DNA from: Flagellimonas meridianipacifica
GTDB lineage: Bacteria; Bacteroidota; Bacteroidia; Flavobacteriales; Flavobacteriaceae
NCBI RefSeq assembly: GCF_003001695.1
Contig: NZ_PVYX01000002.1
Span: 1,922,001 to 1,986,000, forward strand
Direction of reading: 5' to 3'
DNA: 64,000 nt
Under the pieces are notes generated by a model. It was not told where the DNA came from. It did no database searches and was given only the letters and a program-made list of their open reading frames with translations. The translations under genes were made by a program, and so were the position numbers. Each line of letters starts with the position of its first letter. Position 1 is the stretch's first letter. Below are positions 35,398 to 44,198 of the stretch, one piece after another.

Positions 35398-35958
35398 ATG
35401 AAGAAAGAGAATTTAGACGATTTATTTGAAAGACTTCAGGGAGAATTCGATGTTGAAGAACCCCGAAGCGGTCACCAAGAGCGTTTTTTAGATAAATTGA
35501 ACCAATCGAAGGGTGTAGTTTCACTCCACAGAAGAAAAAATAAGCTTTGGAAACCTCTTTCCATAGCGGCCTCGGTGACAGTTTTGTGCCTTTTAGGATT
35601 GCAACTCTTTACTTCCGAACCTTCCATTAAGGAACAGGTGGTGGAGATTGCTCCCGAGGTTTCAAAAACCGAGTTCTACTTCGGGAGCCTAATAGAACAA
35701 CAGGTACAGGAATTAAAAAATGCGAAGTCTCCTGAAACGGCCAGATTGGTAGATGATACACTTTTACAGCTGGATAAATTGGAAAGAGACTATGCCAATC
35801 TTGAGCAAGAACTCATCAAAGGCGGTGACAGTAAAATTATATTGAACGCCATGATTACCAACTTCCAAACCAGAATAGACCTTTTAAAAGAAGTGCTTAA
35901 TAGCATAGAAAATATTAAAAATTTAAAATCATACAATGATGAAAACTTTACTATATAA
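35398..35958 (+). CDS. Membrane anti-sigma factor
   Basis: A 186-residue single-pass protein: cytoplasmic head (1-50, KKENLDDLFERLQGEFDVEE ... RRKNKLWKP), one membrane helix (about 51-68, LSIAASVTVLCLLGLQLF), and a periplasmic helical part with a coiled-coil-like heptad run (about 95-175). The layout and the position 2 bases behind an ECF sigma gene mark it as the cognate anti-sigma factor; no zinc motif is seen. Its last 20 bases overlap the next gene. Confidence 0.8.
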   Translation: MKKENLDDLFERLQGEFDVEEPRSGHQERFLDKLNQSKGVVSLHRRKNKLWKPLSIAASVTVLCLLGLQLFTSEPSIKEQVVEIAPEVSKTEFYFGSLIEQQVQELKNAKSPETARLVDDTLLQLDKLERDYANLEQELIKGGDSKIILNAMITNFQTRIDLLKEVLNSIENIKNLKSYNDENFTI

Positions 35959-37030
35959 AAGCATTTTTTGCCTCTTACTACTTGTTCCACTCACTTCGTC
36001 AGCTAAAAAGGGTAAGCTGGGTGGAAAATACACCAAGGAAAAGACCATTAAAAAAGAGTATGAGGTAAACGCAAATGCACTCTTGAAGATTACCAATAGT
36101 TACGGTAACCTCAGCCTTACCTCTTGGAATGAAAATCGCGTGGTTATTGAGGTTCAAATCAAAACCAATGGAAACAATGAAGAACGCGTACAAGAACGTT
36201 TGGATGAAATAGATGTCGATTTTGACAGTAGTTCCAATCTAGTTTCCGCCAGAACACGATTTGGGGACAGAAATAACAATTGGGGCTGGAAATGGAACAA
36301 GAAAAGGAACGTAAATGTTCAAGTGAACTATACAGTGAAGCTTCCTGTAAAAAATAGTGTTGGCCTTAGCAATGATTATGGAAATATTTACTTGGATAGA
36401 ATTGATGGTCATGCTAAGATAAGCTGTGATTACGGAAAAATGGATATTGGCGAGCTTAGAGGCCGTAACAACGAACTTCGATTTGATTATACATCCCGTT
36501 CTACCTTTGAGTTTATCAATAGTGGTGAAATTATAGCAGACTACTCAGGCTTTACCATCGAAAAGGCGGGAGACTTAAGAATAAATGCCGATTACACCAA
36601 TGCGGTAATCAAGGAAATGGGGAACTTGGAATATACCAGTGATTATGGTTCCATTGAAGTGAATGAGGTGAAAAGTGTAAAAGGAAATGGCGATTATATC
36701 GGGGTAAAACTGGGTACGGTTTCCGGTGATGTTGCAATCACTTCTGACTACGGTTCCATCAAAATCAACAAAATGGCGCCAGAAGCTGGAGATATCAATA
36801 TCAGATCGGACTACACAGGCATAAAAATTGGATATCATCCCGAATATTACTTTGATTTCGAGATTTCCACAGAATATGCTGGGGTAAGTGGTCTAAGCGA
36901 TTTTGAGCTGCAAGTAAGAAAGGAGAAATCCAGTGAGAAGTACTATAATGGATACTATGGAGATGACAATTCCGGCAACGTAGTTTATATTAATAGCGAA
37001 TACGGTGGAGTAACTTTTTATAAAAACTAA
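35939..37030 (+). CDS. Exported DUF4097-like beta-solenoid protein
   Basis: A 363-residue protein with signal peptide MKTLLYKSIFCLLLLVPLTS (an ATG one codon earlier is equally possible). Residues 44-140 form a lead-in domain (TNSYGNLSLTSWNENRVVIE), and from about 145 to the end there is a regular repeat of roughly 20 residues built around DYG/DYT/EYG, such as SNDYGNIYLDR, TSDYGSIEVNEV, TSDYGSIKINKM and NSEYGGVTFYKN. This is a right-handed beta-solenoid pattern like DUF4097/GIN proteins, called adhesin-like without experimental support. Encoded directly after the anti-sigma gene with overlap. Confidence 0.8.
   Translation: MKTLLYKSIFCLLLLVPLTSSAKKGKLGGKYTKEKTIKKEYEVNANALLKITNSYGNLSLTSWNENRVVIEVQIKTNGNNEERVQERLDEIDVDFDSSSNLVSARTRFGDRNNNWGWKWNKKRNVNVQVNYTVKLPVKNSVGLSNDYGNIYLDRIDGHAKISCDYGKMDIGELRGRNNELRFDYTSRSTFEFINSGEIIADYSGFTIEKAGDLRINADYTNAVIKEMGNLEYTSDYGSIEVNEVKSVKGNGDYIGVKLGTVSGDVAITSDYGSIKINKMAPEAGDINIRSDYTGIKIGYHPEYYFDFEISTEYAGVSGLSDFELQVRKEKSSEKYYNGYYGDDNSGNVVYINSEYGGVTFYKN
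36367..37027 (+). repeat. Protein-level repeat (x-x-D-Y-G/T-x-I) in the DUF4097-like gene
   Basis: Eleven copies of a roughly 20-residue unit centred on DY or EY, followed by alternating hydrophobic residues. Divergence at DNA level is high, so the array is old and maintained by selection on structure. Confidence 0.7.
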
Positions 37031-37058
37031 ATACAATTTCAAAAAACAAAAGACTATC

Positions 37059-37781
37059 ATGAAAAAGCTTATAACCTTATGTTTAGCCCTTAGCTTTGTT
37101 GGAATAACAAATGCGCAATGGAAAAGAATCAAAGGAAACGGAAATGTAGTGACCATTGAAAGATCGGTTGGCGATTATGATGCCATAGCATTAGCAGGCT
37201 GGTTCGATTTAGAACTAATCGCAGGAAACGAAGGGGAAATTACCCTTAAAGGAGAATCAAATCTACTTGATTATATCAAAACCGAGGTAAAAGACGGTAA
37301 GTTGGTGATAAAGGCCCAAAAAGGTGTCAATTTGAAACCATCCAGCTGGAAATCTGGAATTTTGGTTGTAGTCCCAGTAGAATCCGTAGATGCGGTAAGT
37401 CTATCCGGTTCTGGAGATATTATCGGTAGAACCACCCTTAAATCAGACACGTTTGAAACTAGGATTTCTGGTTCTGGTGACATTGTTTTGGATGTTGAGG
37501 CCAATAGTGTGGAGGCATCAATGTCTGGTTCTGGAGATATGAAATTGAATGGAAAAGCTTCTGACTTAGAGGTTCAAGTTTCAGGCTCTGGGGATATCAA
37601 CGCATACGGCTTAGAGGCGGATTACGTTAAGGTACAGGTATCTGGCTCTGCAGATGTAGAGGTGACTGCCAATGAAAGTATCAGTGCAAGGGTTTCTGGT
37701 TCCGGAGATATTAGCTATAAGGGGAATCCCAAGAAAATAGACACAAAAAGTTCTGGTTCCGGAGACATTAATAGCTACTAG
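37059..37781 (+). CDS. Exported head GIN domain (DUF2807) protein
   Basis: A 240-residue exported protein with signal peptide MKKLITLCLALSFVGITNAQ. The GIN domain (about 22-240) begins KGNGNVVTIERSVGDYDAIA and contains DLELIAGNEGEITLKGES. Its second half has seven copies of a SGSGD(I/M) or SGSAD motif spaced 18-21 residues apart, forming a beta-helix. It is the last gene of the second ECF operon, 28 bases after the DUF4097-like gene, and is followed by a strong terminator. Function unknown; the pair may be the envelope output of the ECF system. Confidence 0.85.
   Translation: MKKLITLCLALSFVGITNAQWKRIKGNGNVVTIERSVGDYDAIALAGWFDLELIAGNEGEITLKGESNLLDYIKTEVKDGKLVIKAQKGVNLKPSSWKSGILVVVPVESVDAVSLSGSGDIIGRTTLKSDTFETRISGSGDIVLDVEANSVEASMSGSGDMKLNGKASDLEVQVSGSGDINAYGLEADYVKVQVSGSADVEVTANESISARVSGSGDISYKGNPKKIDTKSSGSGDINSY
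37399..37778 (+). repeat. SGSGD repeat array in the GIN protein gene
   Basis: Seven units with the DNA core TCTGGTTCTGGAGAT and variants (37399, 37462, 37525, 37582, 37642, 37696 and 37753 approximately); six encode SGSGD and one SGSAD. Near-identical cores invite recombination and length change. Confidence 0.7.
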
Positions 37782-37833
37782 AACAGGGGTTTACGCATCC
37801 AATCAAAAAACAACTACATCATCAATCGAAAAC

Positions 37834-37861
37834 AAAACGGGCCTCAAAAGGCCCGTTTTTT
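37834..37861. terminator. Terminator after the second ECF operon
   Basis: CGGGCCT / AGGCCCG stem with CAAA loop, flanked by an A-run and a T-run, in the gap between the GIN gene and the convergent histidine kinase gene. Confidence 0.9.
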
Positions 37862-37894
37862 ATTGAATCTTGTGAGTATTTTGCTTCTCAAAAG

Positions 37895-39337
37895 TCAGTC
37901 GGTATTCTGCAAAGTCATTCTCTCTTTACCAACACCCTCCCATTTTTCCAACTTGGCAGCTAGTTCGTCAACGGTAAAAGGTTTCGTCAAGTAGTCATCC
38001 AATCCTTGTTCAATATATTTTTCGGCATCACCTTGCAAAGCACTGGCACTGATTCCAATCATTGGTGGCAATTCCCCAAATTTTGTTCTTAAATTTTGCA
38101 TCGCTTTAATTCCATCAAGTTTTGGCATGTTAACATCCAATAAAATAACATCAAAACGATTTTCTTCAAACTCCTCTATCAGCATTTCACCATCATGCAC
38201 AATCACAGTATTACATCCCAACTTCTCCAACATGTGTTGGTATACTGCACATAGTGTTTTATTATCCTCGGCCATAAGAACATTCATGGATAAGATCTCT
38301 GTTTGTTTAGGTAGGAGGTCTATTTTTTTATCAATATTTACCTTATCTGTTGTCCTTGTCTTAAGGGTAAACCAAAAATTACTTCCTTCTCCCAACTTAC
38401 TGATCACTCCTAACTCGCCATCCATGTATTCTACCAGTTTTTTACAAATACACAATCCCAAACCGGTACCTGACTCTTCACAAAAGGTATTTGCTTCTTC
38501 TAGTTGAGCATATTCAGAAAACAAGGTTTCCAAATTCTTTTCTGAAATCCCTGCCCCTTGGTCGATTACTTCGATTTTTAATCTATCATCCTGGGTATCA
38601 TCAAGAAATGAAACCTTGATAGTCACATCACCTTTTGAAGAAAACTTAATGGCATTGCCCACCAAATTGGATAATACCTGTTTTAATCTAACCTCATCAA
38701 TCATTAAATATTTCGGCACTCCTGAATCTACCTGTGTGGTAACCATAATGTTTTTTGATTCACCTACGGCAAGAAAAAGTCTTCGGACGTCCTCTACGAT
38801 TTCCCTAATATTCTTTTCTTGGTAATCAAAAGAAAGTTTTCCTGCTTTCAGTTTTGAAAAATCCAAAATATCATTGATTATTTTCATCAAGTCCTTCGAC
38901 GAGCTTTGTATAATATCCAGATACTTGCTGTCTTTTTCATTAAAATCGTGGCTCTTGGATAATAGATCTATCACTCCTATAATACCTGACATGGGAGTTC
39001 GTATCTCATGGCTCATGTTGGCCAAAAAAATATCCTTGAATTCCATGGCTTGTTTCAGTTGGGTATTCTTTACTGCTACTTTATCCATGGCCCTACCTCC
39101 AAATGAAGCGAAGAGTCCAAGAAAAAATGGTGCTGTATCGATAATAAAATGAATGGGGAAATCTCTGTGAATTGCCACGATGTTTTCCACGGTAAAATCT
39201 AAATCCATTCTGAACAGGTCTATTGAAACCGCCATTATAGGAAATAAAAGACCGAAAATCGCACCAAATAATGCATAACGCGCCGTGTGGGTTTTGTGCC
39301 ATACGGGAGCGTTTTCTTCTTGCTTTAAATTCTTCAT
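37895..39337 (-). CDS. Hybrid sensor histidine kinase/response regulator
   Basis: A 480-residue inner membrane hybrid kinase. Two N-terminal membrane helices (about 25-45 and 64-82) enclose a short periplasmic loop of about 20 residues, so it may sense the membrane itself. HisKA has the phospho-accepting His in FLANMSHEIRTPMSGIIG (about 110). HATPase has NLVGNAIKFSSKG, VIDQGAGIS and GTGLGLCICKKLVEYMDGEL. The C-terminal receiver domain (about 350-465) has AEDNK and the phosphorylatable Asp in VILLDVNMPKLDG. No separate output domain or partner is adjacent. Confidence 0.93.
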   Translation of the reverse strand: MKNLKQEENAPVWHKTHTARYALFGAIFGLLFPIMAVSIDLFRMDLDFTVENIVAIHRDFPIHFIIDTAPFFLGLFASFGGRAMDKVAVKNTQLKQAMEFKDIFLANMSHEIRTPMSGIIGVIDLLSKSHDFNEKDSKYLDIIQSSSKDLMKIINDILDFSKLKAGKLSFDYQEKNIREIVEDVRRLFLAVGESKNIMVTTQVDSGVPKYLMIDEVRLKQVLSNLVGNAIKFSSKGDVTIKVSFLDDTQDDRLKIEVIDQGAGISEKNLETLFSEYAQLEEANTFCEESGTGLGLCICKKLVEYMDGELGVISKLGEGSNFWFTLKTRTTDKVNIDKKIDLLPKQTEILSMNVLMAEDNKTLCAVYQHMLEKLGCNTVIVHDGEMLIEEFEENRFDVILLDVNMPKLDGIKAMQNLRTKFGELPPMIGISASALQGDAEKYIEQGLDDYLTKPFTVDELAAKLEKWEGVGKERMTLQNTD

Positions 39338-39432
39338 TTTGTCTAAAAAACGGAATGAAACAAAAATTATTTTAACTCACACCAATCTCTACCAATAAAG
39401 GGCATCTTTCCAATAAACTTAGCAGAAAGTTC

Positions 39433-40761
39433 CTACGAACTTCGTTGTTTTTCAACCCTTAGCAATAAAACAGCTCCTATCAAAAAGAAAATCCCTAAAA
39501 AAATGGTACTGTTTCGCATACTTCCAGTCAATTGGGCCACTACCCCATAGAGGAAAGTTCCTATAATGATTCCTATTTTCTCGGCTACATCATAAAAACT
39601 GAAAAAAGAGGTGGTATCGGTGGTCTCCGGTAAAAACTTGGAATATGTGGACCTTGAAAGCGCTTGAATTCCTCCCATGACAATTCCCACAAGTCCTGCA
39701 GCAATATAGAAATCCATAGGTGTCTGAAGGAAAAAGGCATAGATGCACAATAAGACCCAAAAACCATTTATTGCAATTAAAGTTTTTACATTTCCAAAGA
39801 CTTTAGAAGCCCTTGCAGTTGCGGTTGCACCAATGATTGCCACAACTTGAATAACAAGAATACTAATTATCAATCCGGTGGTTCGTTCCCCATCGGTTCC
39901 CCAGTTAATCTCCTCCTCACCAAAATATGTAGCTATCAACATAATGGTCTGTACGGCCATACTGTATACAAAAAAAGCACCCAGATACCTTTTAAGCCGA
40001 ATCTCTTCTCCCAGCTGCTTCCATACACTTTGGAGTTCCTTAAAGCCATTCAGAATCACATTGGTTCGTTCCCCTTCACGTTTATAGCCTTTGGGCAAAT
40101 GCTTAAAAGTATATTGACTGAAAAGGGCCCACCAAATACCAACTGAAATAAAAGAATATTTCATTGCTTTTATTTCAGCTACTTCTCCCCCACTATCCGT
40201 AATTCCAAAAACAGCAGGTTGCATTACCATGGCCAAATTGAAGACCAAAAGAATAACACTTCCAACATAACCCAGTGAAAATCCTTTGGCGCTAATCCCA
40301 TCTTGCTGCTCAGGATATGCAATATCCGGTAAATACGAGTTGTTGATGGCAAAACTGACCCAAAAACCTACCAATCCAAAGAAATAACAAACCAATCCAA
40401 AATAAATATTCTCTAAAGAGAACCAATACAAACCAATACAGGATGCTGCTCCCAAATAGCAAAAGAACTTGAGAAATACCTTCTTGTTCCCTGTGTAGTC
40501 TGCTATACCTGAAAAAAGAGGCGTAACAATAGCGATAAAAACAAAGGCCAAAGATGTAACATAGCTAATCAAAGGAGCACGAGCTATTTCACCTCCAAAA
40601 ATGGTTACTTTTTCTATCTCCGCTGCCCTGAAAAGAGCACCATAAAAAATTGGGAATACCGCAGATGAAATCACCAAACTATACACAGAGTTGGCCCAAT
40701 CATAGAATGCCCAAGCATTCAACAATTTTTTGCTTCCTTTCATTGCAAGTACTTGTGCCAT
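39433..40761 (-). CDS. UMF1-family MFS transporter (Atg22-like)
   Basis: A 442-residue transporter with about 12 membrane helices. The N-terminus NAWAFYDWANSVYSLVISSA is the signature of the UMF1 / Atg22-like (vacuole effluxer) subfamily of the major facilitator superfamily. Further features are SYVTSLAFVFIAIVTPLFSG, GIADYTGNKKVFLKFFCYLG, and QALSRSTYSKFLPETTDTTS near the ninth helix. Substrate unknown; members in yeast release amino acids. A second in-frame ATG at 40743 is possible. Confidence 0.88.
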   Translation of the reverse strand: MAQVLAMKGSKKLLNAWAFYDWANSVYSLVISSAVFPIFYGALFRAAEIEKVTIFGGEIARAPLISYVTSLAFVFIAIVTPLFSGIADYTGNKKVFLKFFCYLGAASCIGLYWFSLENIYFGLVCYFFGLVGFWVSFAINNSYLPDIAYPEQQDGISAKGFSLGYVGSVILLVFNLAMVMQPAVFGITDSGGEVAEIKAMKYSFISVGIWWALFSQYTFKHLPKGYKREGERTNVILNGFKELQSVWKQLGEEIRLKRYLGAFFVYSMAVQTIMLIATYFGEEEINWGTDGERTTGLIISILVIQVVAIIGATATARASKVFGNVKTLIAINGFWVLLCIYAFFLQTPMDFYIAAGLVGIVMGGIQALSRSTYSKFLPETTDTTSFFSFYDVAEKIGIIIGTFLYGVVAQLTGSMRNSTIFLGIFFLIGAVLLLRVEKQRSS

Positions 40762-40773
40762 GACCCTAAAATT

Positions 40774-40842
40774 AAAAAAGTGTCATTCCAAAAACCTTAA
40801 AATCCATTCTAAGCAGGATTTCCGAAAGGTTGAAATGACACT
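40774..40842 (-). terminator. Long hairpin terminator after the M48 protease gene
   Basis: AGTGTCATT (40779-40787) pairs with AATGACACT (40834-40842), and CCTT with AAGG extends the stem; an inner GGATT/AATCC hairpin fills the loop. On the minus strand a run of six T follows. It lies 14 bases after the M48 stop and just ahead of the transporter gene. Confidence 0.7.
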
Positions 40843-40856
40843 CAATGTTTGTTTTT

Positions 40857-41666
40857 CTATTTGAATGAGGTAACCCCGTATTTAGCCGCTTCTCTTTTGG
40901 CCTCTGGGGCCCATGCCATCAGATTATTGATACGCGTATCATTTGATGGATGTGTGCTTAAGAACTCAGGTGGGGCTTGACCTCCCGAGTTGGCTTTCAT
41001 TCTTCTCCAGAGATTGGCTGCCTCATCAGGATTATACCCTGCAATAGCCATAATTTGAAGTCCTATTCTATCAGCTTCTGTTTCATGGCTTCTACTAAAC
41101 GGAAGCATAACTCCAACCGATGACCCTATCCCATAGGCCTGATTGAACGCGTTACGTTTCTGTGGGTCACTAATGGCCACGTTTCCAGCTACGGCACCCA
41201 ATTGCTGCAACATACCAGCACTCATACGTTGGGCGCCATGATCGGCCAAGGCATGGGCCACTTCGTGCCCCATAACGACCGCAATCCCAGTCTCACTTTG
41301 GGCAATAGGAAGAATTCCGGTATAAAACACGATTTTACCTCCAGGCATACACCAAGCATTTACCGCATCGTCCTGGACCAGGTTATATTCCCATTTGTAA
41401 TCTTTTAAATAGCCAGGGTATCCATTGGCATTGAGCCATCTCTCGGCAGCAGAAGCAATCCGCTGTCCTACAGCCACTATCATTTGCGCATCTTTTGTTC
41501 CTTTTACAACTTTGTTCTCTCCCAAGAATTGGTCATACTGGGCAAAAGCGGTTGGAAATATTTGACTATTCGGATAAAAATTAAGGGTGCTTTTTCCTGT
41601 AAACGGATTCGTTTTGCAGGCTACGACTCCCAAAAAAACCAAAAGTGTTAAAATTAACTTTCTCAT
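40857..41666 (-). CDS. M48 family metallopeptidase, lipoprotein
   Basis: A 269-residue periplasmic zinc protease. Starting at ATG 41666 the N-terminus MRKLILTLLVFLGVVACKTN has a lipobox (VVAC, Cys17). The zinc motif is HEVAHALADH near 125 with the third ligand Glu in HETEADRIG about 60 residues later. It resembles the BepA/LoiP-type proteases that handle outer membrane protein assembly. A longer frame start at 41699 is unlikely. It lies 36 bases after the GH31 gene and may be part of that operon. Confidence 0.92.
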   Translation of the reverse strand: MRKLILTLLVFLGVVACKTNPFTGKSTLNFYPNSQIFPTAFAQYDQFLGENKVVKGTKDAQMIVAVGQRIASAAERWLNANGYPGYLKDYKWEYNLVQDDAVNAWCMPGGKIVFYTGILPIAQSETGIAVVMGHEVAHALADHGAQRMSAGMLQQLGAVAGNVAISDPQKRNAFNQAYGIGSSVGVMLPFSRSHETEADRIGLQIMAIAGYNPDEAANLWRRMKANSGGQAPPEFLSTHPSNDTRINNLMAWAPEAKREAAKYGVTSFK

Positions 41667-41702
41667 AAAATGGGTGTGTTTAGTATGAGTAAAATACAAA
41701 AA

Positions 41703-44102
41703 TTATTTTCCAATAATATGCAACTCAGTGAAATCCTTGCTTACTTCCACCGTGTTGTCTCCATTCAATTTAATCTCCTTAAAATCGACTATTTCATTAT
41801 CCAATTCTATAGTGCCAATCTTAAAGGGTAAACCATGAAATGTCATTCTTATCTTTTCATAGGGAGTGATAAAGTTTCCGTCTTTGAACTGTTGTATGAT
41901 AAGTTCATTTTCTTTTCCTCGTAATCTGAACTTACGCAGACTGTATCTTCCCTTTTTATAATCGTACCCATCTTGCTGGTCCTCATATACGCTGGAATTT
42001 TCAATGCCTTCTTTATAGTATACATCGATTTGTAGTTCCTCTATCTCTTTTTCTCCAACATATTGTTGTACCGGATATTTGGGAACCATGGCCCCCTCCT
42101 TTACAAAAAGAGGAATTCTATCCAATTCTGCAGGCACCCATTTTTCAAATCCGCCTTCAGTTACCTCATCATTCCAGAAATTATACCATTTTCCTTTAGG
42201 AAAATACATCCGTCTACCTTGCGCATTCGGCTCTTGTACCGGACATACCAAAAAGTGTTCCCCAAACAAAAACTCATCCGTTCGGAAATGGGTCTGGGTA
42301 TCTTCTTGGTCATAGAATACCAAAGATTGAATCATTGGCATTCCGTTTTTGATATACTTGTAAAAAAGTGTGTAAATGTATGGTAGCAGTTGATAACGCA
42401 ACTCAATATAGCTCTTCACAATATCGGTTATTTCCTCTCCGAAAGACCAAGGTTCCTGGTCTCCATGGTCTCCACTGGAATGTACTCTGCAAAATGGATG
42501 GAAAATGGCCAGTTGCATCCAACGCGCAAAAAGCTCGCCATTGGGTTGTTCCGCAAAACCGCCAATATCCGAACCTACGAATGAATACCCACTCATGCAC
42601 ATGCGCTGCATCTGTACATTGGCAATCCAAAGATGTTCCCAGGTAGCTACGTTATCCCCGGTCCAAGTGGCACAGTAACGTTGGGTGCCTGAATAAGCAG
42701 CTCTTGTAAGGACAAAGGGCCTCAGAGGAAACATGTACTTTTTCACTCCATCGTAAGTGGCACGTACCATCTGCATTCCATAAATGTTATGTGCTTTTCT
42801 GTGGCTACAAGGATGGCCATCATAATCATGACGAACATCCAAATTTGCCGTTTTAGTAGGTACTTCCATAACGGCAGGTTCATTCATGTCATTCCAAACC
42901 CCTTTGACTCCCATGTCTGATATCATTTCCTTGTATAGTCCGCCCCACCATTCACGAACTTCTGGGTTTGTAAAATCTGGGAACTTACATTCCCCAGGCC
43001 AAACTTTCCCCTTAAAATGTGGTCCATCAGCCCTACGACAGAAAAATCCATTGTCCATTGCTTGTTGATATACCCAATATTCCCTGTCAATCTTAATTCC
43101 AGGGTCAATCATGGTAACGGTCTTAAAGCCATCTTCTTCAAGCTCTGCAATCATTTTTTTGGGATTAGGGAAATGACGGTTGTTCCAAGTAAAACATCGG
43201 AAACCTTCCATATAATCAATATCCAAATAAATGGCGTCACAGGGAATCTGAAGCTTTCTGAAAGTGGCGGCTATCTCTTTCACCCTTTTTTCAGGATAAT
43301 AGCTCCATTTTGATTGATGGAAACCTAGTGCCCACAATGGCGGAAGCTCCGGAACACCAGTCAAATCTGTATATGCTTCAACGACCTGCTTCATTTCCGG
43401 ACCATAGAAGAAATAATAGTTCATTTCTCCCCCATCTGCCCAAAAACTGGTCACATTTCGCTTTTCATTGGCAAAATCAAAATAGGTACTAAAGGAATTA
43501 TCAAAAAATACTCCGTAAGCAATATTTTCTTTAAGTCCTATGTAAAATGGAATGGCCTTGTAAAGAGGTTCCTGGTCTTTACCATAGGCATAAGAATCTG
43601 TTACCCAGTTGTTTACTCTTTTTCCTTTTAGGTTGGTGTGAGAAGCCTTGTCCCCCATTCCATAATAACTCTCCCCGGAATGGCAGACCTTGCTCATCTT
43701 AACAATATTACCCCCGTAATCATAGTTTTCCTCCCAATGAAAACCAAGTTCATCCTCACTTAAGATAACATCGTCCATATCTTCAATCTGTATCTTAAGA
43801 TTGGACTTGTTCACATATACCTTAATCTTGGAGGTGGTTATTACATATTCTGGAATCTCCTCTTTTACGGTAAGACTGTTATATCCTAAACTAACATCAT
43901 CGCTGATGGCATACGAAAAATCCGGCTCAAAAACGTGTTCCGTCGCATACCTTAAGCGAATGGCACTGTCACGGAGTATGGTTATTTCCAGAATGACCCC
44001 ATTCTGGGTAGTGAAAAATATTTTATCATTTTCATGCTTGAAATCAACAATATGGTTGGGGTATTGATTTCCAATTTTAGCAATCTCTGTATTAGTAATC
44101 AT
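41703..44102 (-). CDS. Glycoside hydrolase family 31 alpha-glucosidase
   Basis: A 799-residue cytoplasmic GH31 enzyme (no signal peptide). The catalytic nucleophile is Asp405 in GVWNDMNEPAV; the acid/base region is around SFVGSDIGGFAE. The substrate site features GFHQSKWSYYPEKRVKEIA and AIYLDIDYMEGFRCFTWN, typical of alpha-glucosidases (maltose and malto-oligosaccharide cleavage). N-terminal beta sandwich spans 1-240. It stands last of four genes after glgE, maltokinase and glgB, 96 bases after glgB, so it probably works on the glucan or its fragments. Confidence 0.94.
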   Translation of the reverse strand: MITNTEIAKIGNQYPNHIVDFKHENDKIFFTTQNGVILEITILRDSAIRLRYATEHVFEPDFSYAISDDVSLGYNSLTVKEEIPEYVITTSKIKVYVNKSNLKIQIEDMDDVILSEDELGFHWEENYDYGGNIVKMSKVCHSGESYYGMGDKASHTNLKGKRVNNWVTDSYAYGKDQEPLYKAIPFYIGLKENIAYGVFFDNSFSTYFDFANEKRNVTSFWADGGEMNYYFFYGPEMKQVVEAYTDLTGVPELPPLWALGFHQSKWSYYPEKRVKEIAATFRKLQIPCDAIYLDIDYMEGFRCFTWNNRHFPNPKKMIAELEEDGFKTVTMIDPGIKIDREYWVYQQAMDNGFFCRRADGPHFKGKVWPGECKFPDFTNPEVREWWGGLYKEMISDMGVKGVWNDMNEPAVMEVPTKTANLDVRHDYDGHPCSHRKAHNIYGMQMVRATYDGVKKYMFPLRPFVLTRAAYSGTQRYCATWTGDNVATWEHLWIANVQMQRMCMSGYSFVGSDIGGFAEQPNGELFARWMQLAIFHPFCRVHSSGDHGDQEPWSFGEEITDIVKSYIELRYQLLPYIYTLFYKYIKNGMPMIQSLVFYDQEDTQTHFRTDEFLFGEHFLVCPVQEPNAQGRRMYFPKGKWYNFWNDEVTEGGFEKWVPAELDRIPLFVKEGAMVPKYPVQQYVGEKEIEELQIDVYYKEGIENSSVYEDQQDGYDYKKGRYSLRKFRLRGKENELIIQQFKDGNFITPYEKIRMTFHGLPFKIGTIELDNEIVDFKEIKLNGDNTVEVSKDFTELHIIGK

Positions 44103-44198
44103 TGTTGGTCTATTGAGAAAGACAAAAGAAACACATTACTATGAGAATTGAAAAAGATGTTTTGAACAATAAAGTTTTCGTAAACAAAACGAAAACCT

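Noticed and set aside
37399..37778. The SGSGD DNA repeats as a CRISPR or VNTR locus
   Set aside because: The units are in frame, vary by codon, and are spaced by coding sequence within a GIN-domain gene.
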